Positions 23,306-32,185 of a DNA stretch of 48,214 nt are shown piece by piece. The notes beneath the pieces are model-generated. The model did no database searches and was not told the origin of the DNA. It saw only the letters and a program-made list of their open reading frames with translations. Origin of the DNA: Vitrella brassicaformis (Eukaryota > Sar > Vitrellaceae); contig CDMY01000350.1 of assembly GCA_001179505.1 (NCBI GenBank), positions 1,153 to 49,366 on the forward strand, written 5' to 3'. The translations under genes and the position numbers were made by a program. Numbering within the stretch: position 1 is the stretch's first letter; every line of letters starts with the position of its first letter.

Positions 23306-23855
23306 GACGTTTGACAACAGGAGCGAACTGGCAGTTCGCGAACTGGGACGTCTTCCGCGTCTGTGTGTGCGTATGTGATGTGTGTTGTACCCTAGCTGCC
23401 TGACTTCCTCTCTGCCTCTCTGCCTGAATTCTTGTCGTCGTTGCATTTTGCCAATCGCATGCGGAGACAATGCGAAGATGATGATTAGTGTGTGTACATG
23501 TACAGCAGATAACACAGGCAGGCAGGCAGAGAGAAACCATGCACTCACTGATGGGGAACGAAGAGATTGCCGTTTGTTGACGGTGCCGTGATGTGTAGTT
23601 AGCAGTGGGGTGGGTGAGTGTGGCGTTTTGGCAAATGAGTGAGTGAGTGCGTGCATCCGTCGTGAAGTGTGTCGTCATAATGTGGTCGTCTTGTGCGGCT
23701 GACTGCGCACAAAAGATACTTCTTAAGACGTGTGCATGTCCTCGTACGGTGGATCAATAGGGAGCCGGACAGGCATTAAGTGCATGGCAATATATCACGT
23801 AACTAACGACACTTGTCCGTGTCTACACACACACGAAAAACGATTTGTTCCCCAA
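23306..23855. other. Intergenic stretch between convergent genes
   Basis: The 3' ends of the gamma-glutamyl hydrolase (+) and TDP2-like (-) genes face each other here. Apart from short GCAG and GTGA repeats nothing coding or structural is evident. Confidence 0.5.
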
Positions 23856-25726
23856 TCAACAGCCCCACTTGAATCGCACCATGACGCCCCAGTGGTCCGA
23901 CACATGCCGACCACAGGGCAGCTTCTCGCGGCCCACCAGCTGCATCCGCTCTGGCCGCAACGCTTGCTGACACCCACCACGACTGGCCACATAGACACGG
24001 TCGAACCGATGGCTGGCCGACACACACACACAGCATCCATCCTCCATCGACGTGAAGGTGGGTGTGCAGTCCAGTGCTTAGCCTACGGCGGCAGTTTGTT
24101 CTTGATTCCTTCCTTGCGCATCCAGTGCTGTATGTTGACGTTGTCGGACGGCACGTAGGTGTTGCCGCAGTCCCCCGGGCAGCCCAGCAGCGAGTACACA
24201 TCCGACAAACGACCACTGGGCAGCTCTGCAGACATGTACCCCAAGGCAGACACAGCAACACAGACGCGCACGCCGTGTGTGTCATGTTTTTTGTATGTGT
24301 TTGTGTCGCTCACACACACACACACCTGAGAGTTCCTCGTCGCGAATGTTGAGGTCCTCCGCCATGATAAGGGACCCGAGATCGGGAGACGACGAGCGGT
24401 CATCCAGCAACCTTACGCGCACACAGACAAGAGAGCCAGGCGTAAGCAGACAGACATCCAGATGAAGTACATCCATCCTCTCCTGGCTGCTCATCTCACT
24501 TGATGATGGTCCGGCCAGCGTCCCTCAGCTGCTCTCGCCGGAACTGGTTGCTGCAGGCGCATGGACTGCAGTGTGGGTGCTGTGGTCGGCTCGGCTGGTG
24601 TGCGGTTGACTCACTCACTCAGTCACTCACTTGTTGCTGCGGTGGCCGCTGTCGAGGTGTGTGTTGCACAGCAGCAACTCCGTGTCGCCACTGGCGCCAT
24701 CAACCGGCCTCACCCGCACATGGCAGAGGCGCCTGCACCCACACAGAAACCAGCTACGTGTGATCTGATCCCTTTGGCTGCCTGTCTTCATCCCTGGCAT
24801 AGGTGACTGAACTGACCGCAGCTTCTCGTCGCCCCTCTTGCCGATCTGCCCGCGCCGGTACCAATGAGTATCGGGCGAGCCGCCTACATGCCCGACACAT
24901 ACACAGGCTGCTCCAATTGCCGCCTTGCTTCCCAGCCGCCCTCCCTCCCTGCCGCTCACCGATGACATTCAGCGATCGCTTCAACACCAACGTCACGTTG
25001 AGAGGGTCAACTCTGCCGGCAGCCAGACAGGAAGGCAGGGACGCAAGTGAGTCGACTCACTGCGTATGCCGTCATGTCATGTGTCTGCTCTGCATGTGCT
25101 GGCGTACTCCCGCCCCGATGGGTGTTGTGGTACGAGGACATGGTATTCGTCGCCGAGGTAGTGCTCGCCGCCCGGCGCACTCAACTGTATCTGCATTCAC
25201 GCATACAATACAGCCAGAAATGTGTGCATGGCCAGCCAGCAAGCCGGCCAGGCACGCGCGCACACAGAGAGTGGCCCTTACCGCCCTGAGCGGCGTGACT
25301 TCCTGCAGAAACACGATGTCCGGCTGCTCCTTCCGAATCAGCGCGACCAGGGCCCTCTGCCGCTCCTCGCGGTCGGTGTCCTCAACGTCGATATTCCTGC
25401 AACACACAACACACCACACCACCCATATATACAGCACACCACATGCACTGCGATGCGATGCATGTCAGTCCTGTGCGTGTGTGGTCACCAGGTCAGAAAT
25501 GTCAAAGCCAGCGGTCCGCTGCGCTTTGCCGGCGATGATGCGGCAGCAGATGCAGAGGCGCTCTCCGCCCCGCCATCAGTCCGCGCCTGCAGCCATCCGC
25601 AAACCGCATGTGGGAGAGATGGGAGAGATGGGTTCGGCATCTCCCTTGTTTGACCTTTTTCTTCGCAGGTTCGTCAGCAATGGTGCCCTTGTCGCCCTCT
25701 TCCTTCGCCGACATCTCAAGCTCCAA
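23856..25726 (-). CDS. TDP2: TDP2-like tyrosyl-DNA phosphodiesterase (EEP family), 11 exons
   Basis: Minus-strand exons: 25726-25655, 25586-25489, 25396-25282, 25190-25108, 25012-24960, 24883-24817, 24732-24631, 24550-24500, 24411-24326, 24225-24087, 24012-23856; 1023 nt, 340 residues, all phases consistent. Endonuclease/exonuclease/phosphatase motifs in order: LTFLTWNID (N58, D60), FLQEV (metal-binding E89), CNTHLDS (H188), AEDLNIRD (D233, N235), RFDRVY (D293) and SDHWG (D328, H329). Spacing and the WNID...FLQEV start match TDP2, which hydrolyses 5'-phosphotyrosyl links left by topoisomerase II in DNA. The N-terminus carries a basic PAKKK patch, a possible nuclear signal. The usual GDTN/GDLN motif reads EDLN here; the Asp is kept. 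Other EEP enzymes are possible but less likely. It is divergent from TIP41 across about 200 bp. Confidence 0.85.
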
Positions 25727-25922
25727 AACTTCGCCCCGATCGCATCTGCGAGCTCAAAAGCTCACACCTTTGGAGAGCCAGATCTGTTATCTTGACGTGC
25801 CTGAGGACCGTTCATACGTCCACCATTCAATTCGGTCAAGCTGGATCTTCCGCCAATTCGTCTATTCAGTTGACACAGCTGATCTCTCACCGGCTGGTTT
25901 TCCCGCTTCCTCTGTAGAGGGA
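25727..25922. promoter_or_regulatory. Shared divergent promoter region (TDP2-like / TIP41)
   Basis: Only 196 bp separate the two start codons of the oppositely oriented genes, so both core promoters and 5' UTRs must lie here or overlap coding sequence. No TATA-like element is obvious. Assignment is by position only. Confidence 0.5.
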
Positions 25923-27894
25923 ATGAGCAGCCCGCCGCTGTTTTCGACGTCTTACCCGTCGGCCAGTGTGCCGCCGCCGACGCAGCATGCAGCCCCCGTG
26001 ATGAGCCGCCGCATCCAGGTATCAGGCGGCGAGTCCATCGAGGTGCGCGCAACCATGCCCCTCTCGCCACCGCCTGTCAAGGTACGTACGTGGGCATGAA
26101 CAGTAAGTACAGTTCCAAAGGGAAAGGAATGGGTCGGTCTGATTGATTCCCATTGATGGATTTCCTCTGTCTGTTTCCTCGGTAGGTGAGTCGCCACAGC
26201 TGTCATGGGTGGGAGTTCGACAGCCGCAAGGGCGTCATGTGGACGCACGGAGACCTCGACAGGTTCGTGTGGTGTTGTGTGTTGGGCGGGTCTGGTCAGA
26301 AGAGGGGTTTGTTTCGTGCTGCACTCACTGATTTTCCTCTCAAGTTGTCCCTCCCTCTGTGCATGTGTGTGATGTGATACATATCAGCCGTGGTCGTGCT
26401 CACACGGGTGAGATATCCTTCCCCGACGCCGTCTTTGGCGACAACCGGCTCACCATCCGCCACCCATCCCGAGGCTTCTCCATCACTTTCGAGCCGCTCG
26501 AGGCCCTCAAGGGCTGCAAACTCACGTACGCACGGACAAACGGACAACGAGTCGAGCAATGGGAGCTGAAGAGGTTGCCATGCCTTCCTTGTGTGTCGTG
26601 GCCTGCAGTGACCCATCTTGCTTCTGTGCGCCCAAGAGGGACTTTGAGCCTTCCATTCCGAAGGTGTCTTATGCGGATCAGTGGCTCAAGAGGAGCCAGG
26701 CCGTCGAGTAAGGACCACACACCACACCACACCACACCACACCACACACATCACATGGAAACATGGCTGTGTGGTGTGTCTGCAGGGAGTGGGCCGAGGT
26801 GAAGAAGCCCGCCATGACTTACGACTGGACATACTCGACACCCTACTGGGGACACATGGAGCGGACTGATGACGCGACGCCGGTACGCGCGCGAGAAACA
26901 TTATCTCGGCTGCAGGCATGTCTTTCTGTGTGTGTATGTGTGCAGTGCGATGATGGGTGTATGTCTGTGCTGCCGATGGATCGTCTGGTGCGGCAGGACC
27001 CCATTGCTTGGTACGACCAGGTGGGTAAACCAACACAATCACGAACACACAGCACAACGACACACACATGTGTGTGCAAGTGTGCATCCGGCCCTCTATG
27101 TGCGTGTGTGTGTGTGCAGGTGCCGCTGTTTGAGAGCGACCTTGATGACAATGGCGTTTCCAGAATGTTCGTCAAAGTGGTACGCACAGTGAATGCATGG
27201 AGGCGCCTTCGCACTCCATCGGCCCACTGCCGTGTTTGTTTGCTGATCTGTCCATCGTCAGCGTGTGATGCCCACTTTCTGGTTTGTGCTGCTTCGGTGC
27301 GACATCCGTGTCGACAACGTCATGCTCAGACAGGTAAGGCGACAGCAGATGTGTGTGGAGAAGACACAACAAACGTGCCCTCCCTCTCCCCGTGTGTGTG
27401 GATCAGATCGACACGCGCGTCTTTCACGATTTCGGCGAGGCTGAGGTGCTGCGCGAGTTCACCTGGAAAGAGGGCACCTTTGAGCAGCTCGCACAGGTGA
27501 ATCCACAGCTCCAGAAATGTGTGAACTTGTGTATGTGTGTACTTGTGGATGTGTGTGTGCATTGCAGCGTGGCTGTGACCTGGGTGCTGGGTCGCCACAT
27601 ATATCACACGAGACCTGCGGCACACACCTCCTCACACAAGTAGGTGGCTGGGTGGGATCGGTCGAGAAATATGAGAGCAATCCCGTATCTGCTTGACTGT
27701 GTGTGTGTGTGTGTGTGTGTCGTGTGCAGGATGACATCAAGTGGCGTGTGATGCAGAGCATCCCACTGGTGGGTCATTCTGCCGGTGATATCAACGGCGG
27801 CCCAGAGCACCTCACGTCGAAGACACAGTCAAATGGGGAGGGGGGCGGCGGCATGCAGGACGACGAGACAATGGCGAGTGCCGGGCGGCCGTAG
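25923..27894 (+). CDS. TIPRL: TIP41-like protein (TIPRL), PP2A-phosphatase regulator, 11 exons
   Basis: Exons: 25923-26081, 26186-26262, 26388-26525, 26609-26707, 26786-26882, 26946-27020, 27120-27179, 27262-27333, 27407-27496, 27568-27639, 27730-27894; 1104 nt, 367 residues. TIP41 signatures: GWEFDSRKGVMWTHGDL, FPDAVFGDNRLTIRH (about 91-105), MTYDWTYSTPYWG (168-180), PLFESDLDDNGVSR, VKVRVMPTFWFVLLRCDIRVD (read across the 27179/27262 junction), DTRVFHDFG and REFTWKEGTFEQL. Family knowledge: TIP41/TIPRL binds PP2A-type catalytic subunits and links to TOR signalling. Compared with the family it has an about 50-residue N-terminal Ser/Pro extension and a Gly/Asp-rich C-terminal tail. All introns are GT-AG. 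Confidence 0.93.
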
Positions 27895-28574
27895 GGGCGG
27901 TGCTGAGAGAGGCCTCTCTGCAGTCATTGCTGTGCATTAGCTTATCCTCCTGCCCCAGACAGACAGACATCAGACACAGGGGGTGAGTGACGTCAGCTGT
28001 GTGTCGCTGAGATGGATGATTGATAAACTGACTCAAGCAGTACTCATAGCTGGGGCCTTCTGCGCCCGCCGCCAGAGTCGTCCTCCATCGCCCCGTCAGT
28101 TGGTCAGATCAACGTCGGTCGAAGAGATGATGGCCACATCTGTGTTGATCGATGTCATCACAGCAGCTCTTTGAGCATCTCACAGACACTCCAGGCGGCC
28201 CTGTTGTCATCAAAATGATTGGAAAAGGGCGGTGCAGAGGTGTTTGGAGACAGCAAGACTCCCACCACAGGCACACACTCATGCTCACAGACAGGCCTTC
28301 CTCAACAGATGATGCATACGTTGTGTGTCGGTTTCATCCACGGTGGCTTGTGTCTCATGACGAGGATATAGGTCTGGTGATTTATGTCTATCAAACGAGT
28401 CGAGGGTGCACATTCATTCATTCATTCACGTGAACAAACCAGTCAGTCAAAAGAGTCCGATAGAAACGAGTGGACATTCATCGATCCATGCATACTTGCA
28501 AAATGTAGTCAGCCTTGCTCCGCCACTAACACGGCTCGGTCAACATGCCAGAACACCTATCAAGCCAGCACCCC
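27895..28574. repeat. Intergenic stretch holding relics of neighbouring sequence
   Basis: About 27950-28105 matches the 3' end of the ankyrin gene and its downstream flank (32305-32460) in the same, minus, orientation: shared blocks include gccgccagagtcgtcctc, actcaagcagta and gagatggatgattga. About 28143-28220 resembles 29968-30045 on the plus strand (gatcgatgtcatc ... gccctgttgtcatc). No intact gene; read as debris of a segmental duplication around family copies C and D. Confidence 0.7.
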
Positions 28575-29609
28575 TCAGCCCACCACCCTCTCCCTGTCGA
28601 TGACGTCACGCTCGAGACCGAATGGCCGCAGCACACGGCGGGCGGCACCAACCGACACAGGGTAGCGGTCTGCGAGCGGAAGTAGCTGTACAGCCACAGA
28701 TTCCTCGGTCGTGTACAGCTCGATGTCGCCCCACCATACGCACAGGTGCGCAGCGACGGTCTCATTGGGCCGCCAGCCGCTCAGAATCACATCACGAACG
28801 TCCCTCGCATCAGCAGCATTAAGATTGCCCCAATCCAAGCGATAGTCGACCGCGATGCCCTGACCCTCTGTGATGTCGTCGGTCCTCAGCAGACGGCCAC
28901 AGCGAAAGTCGTCACGGCCGATTCGTGCAGAGAGCACCAGCTTGCCCACCCCCTCTTGACGGCGCCACCGGCAGAGCAGCCTCTTTAGCAAGAATGCCGA
29001 GAAGGAAGGGTAGAGCCATCCGCTCCAGCGGATGACAGGGTCGGTCCTCTGGTAGCCCTCAGCATAGGGATGGCCGGCAGGCAGCTCACCCAGCGGCACC
29101 ACACCAAACGGCACCTCATTGCCGACCCGATAGGCCCCGTTGTCGGCTGGCTGCAGCGCCAGGCTGTGTGTGTTGTGTGTGACCATGTGGCCGAACAGCC
29201 GATAGATTGCCATCGCCAATGGCAGCTGGTGGAATGCCGTCCTGCTGGGCAGGTGGGCTGCCAGCCACTGAGCCGACAGCACCAGGGGCAGCCCATTGGC
29301 AGGGATCAGCCGATAGATGGCGGCCAGCCGGATGAACCGCCCCATCCCAGGCCACTCGTTGCTGCCCTGCTCCAGCACATAGGCCGCCCGCAGCACATAG
29401 CTGAATGGGAGAGGGGCGGTGCGGTCGATGTCGATGAGGCCGGTGAGGGAGTGGCGGGCGAGGGAGCCGTCGATGCGCTCCACCAGCAGAGCGGCGGTCA
29501 CTAGAGCCGCCTTCGCTTGGCAGGCCGCTCTGACACAGACCGCCTCATGGACGAGAAGGGACGGCAGAATGCGCCGGCGCCACAGCTCGTCGGGCACCAA
29601 ATCAGACAT
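28575..29609 (-). CDS. Family copy C: intact single-exon protein with F-box-like N-terminus
   Basis: One uninterrupted frame of 344 residues from ATG 29609 to TGA 28575, with no introns in a region where most genes have many. Residues about 5-38 (VPDELWRRRILPSLL then VHEAVCVRAACQAKAALV) resemble an F-box: LPDEL-like opening, hydrophobic IL..L spacing and a VRAAC.A core. The remainder is the family core with VLEQGSNEWPGMGRFIRLA, TAFHQLPLAMAIYRLFG, VVPLGELPAGHPYAEGYQR, PSFSAFLL, VLSARIGRDD, ITEGQGIAVDYRLDWGNLN, NETVAAHL and the ending LERDVIDRERVVG. I do not recognise the core. If the F-box is real the protein could be a substrate adaptor for an SCF ubiquitin ligase; that is inference. Copy B (19541) is its decayed near-duplicate. 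Confidence 0.8.
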   Translation of the reverse strand: MSDLVPDELWRRRILPSLLVHEAVCVRAACQAKAALVTAALLVERIDGSLARHSLTGLIDIDRTAPLPFSYVLRAAYVLEQGSNEWPGMGRFIRLAAIYRLIPANGLPLVLSAQWLAAHLPSRTAFHQLPLAMAIYRLFGHMVTHNTHSLALQPADNGAYRVGNEVPFGVVPLGELPAGHPYAEGYQRTDPVIRWSGWLYPSFSAFLLKRLLCRWRRQEGVGKLVLSARIGRDDFRCGRLLRTDDITEGQGIAVDYRLDWGNLNAADARDVRDVILSGWRPNETVAAHLCVWWGDIELYTTEESVAVQLLPLADRYPVSVGAARRVLRPFGLERDVIDRERVVG

Positions 29610-30264
29610 CGCCTCGAATCACTCACTCAGTCAGCGCATGGCAAACACCTGCCAGACAGCACACAGGACACACACAAGGAAGCAGAGAGCGACTGCACAC
29701 ATGGGCGCCAGGTCTGCGCGACGAATGTGGTTCTTCTCTCACCCTTCATAAGTTGACCACGTGCAGTGCAGGAGGCACAACGACGCCGGCCCGTGTGATC
29801 ATGAAGCCTCTGTCCGCTCACTCGCACAGATCAACGAGGCAGAAGGCGCCTCAGACCTGCCCAACCGCACACAGAAATCACACAAGCTGTCATCCCGGTG
29901 CCATCAGCCCCTCCCACCGCCCTCGCACCTTCAATTGGCCACTTGAGCCTTCCTCAGAGAGGAGGTGGCATTATGTGTGTGGATCGACATCATCTCAGGA
30001 GGTCTTTGTGTGCATCACAGAGACCCTGCACCGCCCTGTTGTCATCGCAAAGACAAAGAGATCTGCAAAAAACCAAGCTCGCAGATGGTCCCGGACGTCT
30101 TCCCCCGTCTTGGGAGATTTCGGAAATCCCAAGCCACTCAGTGAAGGTAAAGAGATGCAAGAGAAGCAGACGAAGCTTGGAGAGCGCTTCACGAGCTGTT
30201 TGTGTCTGTCCCAGTGCTTCAGATCTCTCACATCACGCTTCGCTGAGGCCTCAGGACACTCACG
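29610..30264. other. Head-to-head interval between family copies C and D
   Basis: This 655-bp interval carries the 5' flanks of both copies. The 17-mer agatctctcacatcacg (30221-30237), 28 bp before the D start, recurs upstream of copy B. The 29968-30045 segment is related to 28143-28220. No gene is evident, though open frames cross it. Confidence 0.6.
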
Positions 30265-31395
30265 ATGCAGCCCACTGGTGCAGCCCACTCCTCGTCCCGT
30301 CCCCCCAGCCCTGCCCTCTTCCAGCCCGCCGACCTCTTTGACCTGTCATTGCCCATCAGCAAGATGGCCGCCATGGCCATGGCGACTGACGATGCCAAAC
30401 GAGCCGCTCTCCGCTCGCAGCTCGCCACCCGCACTCGGCAACAGGAGCTGCTGGGCCACACTGCGGAGACCGTCAACAGCACCCTGCTCAACGCCGTCCA
30501 GCGCCACATCCACAAGGCCATCACTCGTCTCGGCCTGGCGGACGTGTTGGCCTTCGACATTGGCGATAATGTGGAGGCCGGCTTGAAGGTGGTCAATGTG
30601 CTGGAGCGGGGCAGTGGCGAGGAGTGGCGGGCGATGGGGCGGTTTCTTCGGATGGCCTTCATCTACCGGCTCACCCCTGCTGATGCGACGCGGCCTCTCC
30701 GGCTGTCGGCCGACGTGCTGCCCACAGCAACGGCATTCCACCAGCTGCCCCTCGCCATGGCCATCTACAAAATCATCGGCCACATGCTGACATATGGAGG
30801 GACCAGCCTGGCGCTGCAGCAGACCGACGACAACGGACACTATCGAATCGAAGATCAGTTGTTTCGTGTGGTGCCGTTGGGTGAGCTGCCGGGCGGCCAT
30901 CGCTATGCTGAGGGCTACAAGCGGACCGACCCTGTCATCCGACGGGGCAGCGTCCTCTATCCCTCATTCTCGACATTCTTGATGGTCAATGTGCTCGCCA
31001 GGTGGTCGGATGGAGAGGGAGTGGGCGACAGGCTGGTGCTGTCGGCATGCATCGGCCGTGATGACCCTCGCTATGGCCGACTGCTGATCGACGCCATTAC
31101 AGAGGATCAGGGCATCGCTGTCGACTACCGCAATGACGGGGGCGATCTGAATGATGCTGATGGGAGGACTGCTCGTTCTGTAATAGTGAGCGGCTGGCGA
31201 CTCAACGAGACTGTGGCTGCCTACCTGTGGGTTAATTTGGGCGCCATCCATCTGTGCACGACCGAGGCACTCGTCGGCGATCGGTCTCAGCCGCTCGCCG
31301 ACCGCTTCCGAGTGTCCGTTGGTGCCGCCTGCCGTCTGCTGCGGCCATTCGGTCTGGAGAGTGACGTCATGGACAGGGGGACGGTGGTGGGGTGA
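30265..31395 (+). CDS. Family copy D: intact single-exon protein, alternative N-terminus
   Basis: One open frame of 376 residues, no introns. The N-terminal about 95 residues (MQPTGAAHSSSRPPSP ... LFDLSLPISKMAAM ... TRQQELLGHTAETVNSTLL) differ from the F-box-like start of copies B and C and match copy A. From about residue 110 the family core follows: VLERGSGEEWRAMGRFLRMA, TAFHQLPLAMAIYKIIG, VVPLGELPGGHRYAEGYK, PSFSTFLM, VLSACIGRDDPRYGRLL, ITEDQGIAVDYRNDGGDLN, NETVAAYL, ending LESDVMDRGTVVG. No signal peptide or membrane segment. Function unknown. The shared 3' flank after the stop (ggctggcgattgg) shows that DNA beyond the frame was duplicated with it. Confidence 0.82.
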   Translation: MQPTGAAHSSSRPPSPALFQPADLFDLSLPISKMAAMAMATDDAKRAALRSQLATRTRQQELLGHTAETVNSTLLNAVQRHIHKAITRLGLADVLAFDIGDNVEAGLKVVNVLERGSGEEWRAMGRFLRMAFIYRLTPADATRPLRLSADVLPTATAFHQLPLAMAIYKIIGHMLTYGGTSLALQQTDDNGHYRIEDQLFRVVPLGELPGGHRYAEGYKRTDPVIRRGSVLYPSFSTFLMVNVLARWSDGEGVGDRLVLSACIGRDDPRYGRLLIDAITEDQGIAVDYRNDGGDLNDADGRTARSVIVSGWRLNETVAAYLWVNLGAIHLCTTEALVGDRSQPLADRFRVSVGAACRLLRPFGLESDVMDRGTVVG

Positions 31396-32185
31396 GGGAT
31401 GTCGGCTGGCGATTGGGCTGTTGTTGGTGCGTTTAATGGGTGGAGAGGGCTGTCTGTCTGTCTGTCTGCCTGCACGCCGACTGACGAGCAGCGGTGGAAG
31501 GAGACTGAGTGATTTGAAATGGGTGGTTGACTGCATTGTGTGCCATGGGTGGATGGGCGAATGTTCTACTCGTTTTTGTCGGACTCACTTGACTGCATGG
31601 CCTCACTCAAATGATTGAATGAATGAAGCACACAGTAATGTGTGAGTGGTTAGAGATGTCAAGTGTGTGAGTGATTAGTTTGGTGTGCATAGGCGTGCGG
31701 CTCGACACACACTGATCAACACGATGCACATGAAGTGATGCACTCACACAGGAAGTCACCACACATTCATTCACACTCCCACATACACGCAGAGAGAGAC
31801 AGTCCACTCACGAACTGCCACCCGTCCGTCGGCCAATACCCAGGCGGTGTGCTCGTGAATGCACAAAGCCGCATCTCTACCGCAAGGTACCTAACGCAGC
31901 AACACACGGACACTCCCCTTCCCCCTTTCCCCCCCTCTCAGTCAGTCAGTCAGTCAGTCACCACACACCCATGTACGCACACACAGAGAGAGAGAGAGGC
32001 TGTGGGAGAGGAGAGGTCATGATTGCTGCACACATGACCGTTCGTCGAGGCCGCCTCCCTCCCCTGCAGCACAAGCCAGCTAGCTAAGGCGGGCAAAGGC
32101 CGGCCCCTCCCGCCCTCTCTGAGTCAGTCAGTCAGTCAGTCTATCGGCAATATGGATGCTACACACCCCTCAGCCCCACCTCTAT
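31396..32185. other. Intergenic stretch
   Basis: It begins with the 3' flank conserved among family copies, then AT-richer unique sequence, then (CAGT)n runs at about 31938-31960 and 32123-32140. No gene seen. Confidence 0.6.

Noticed and set aside
24083-24403. Stand-alone 106-codon minus-strand gene
   Set aside because: It is two TDP2-like exons read through an intron; the splice model explains them.
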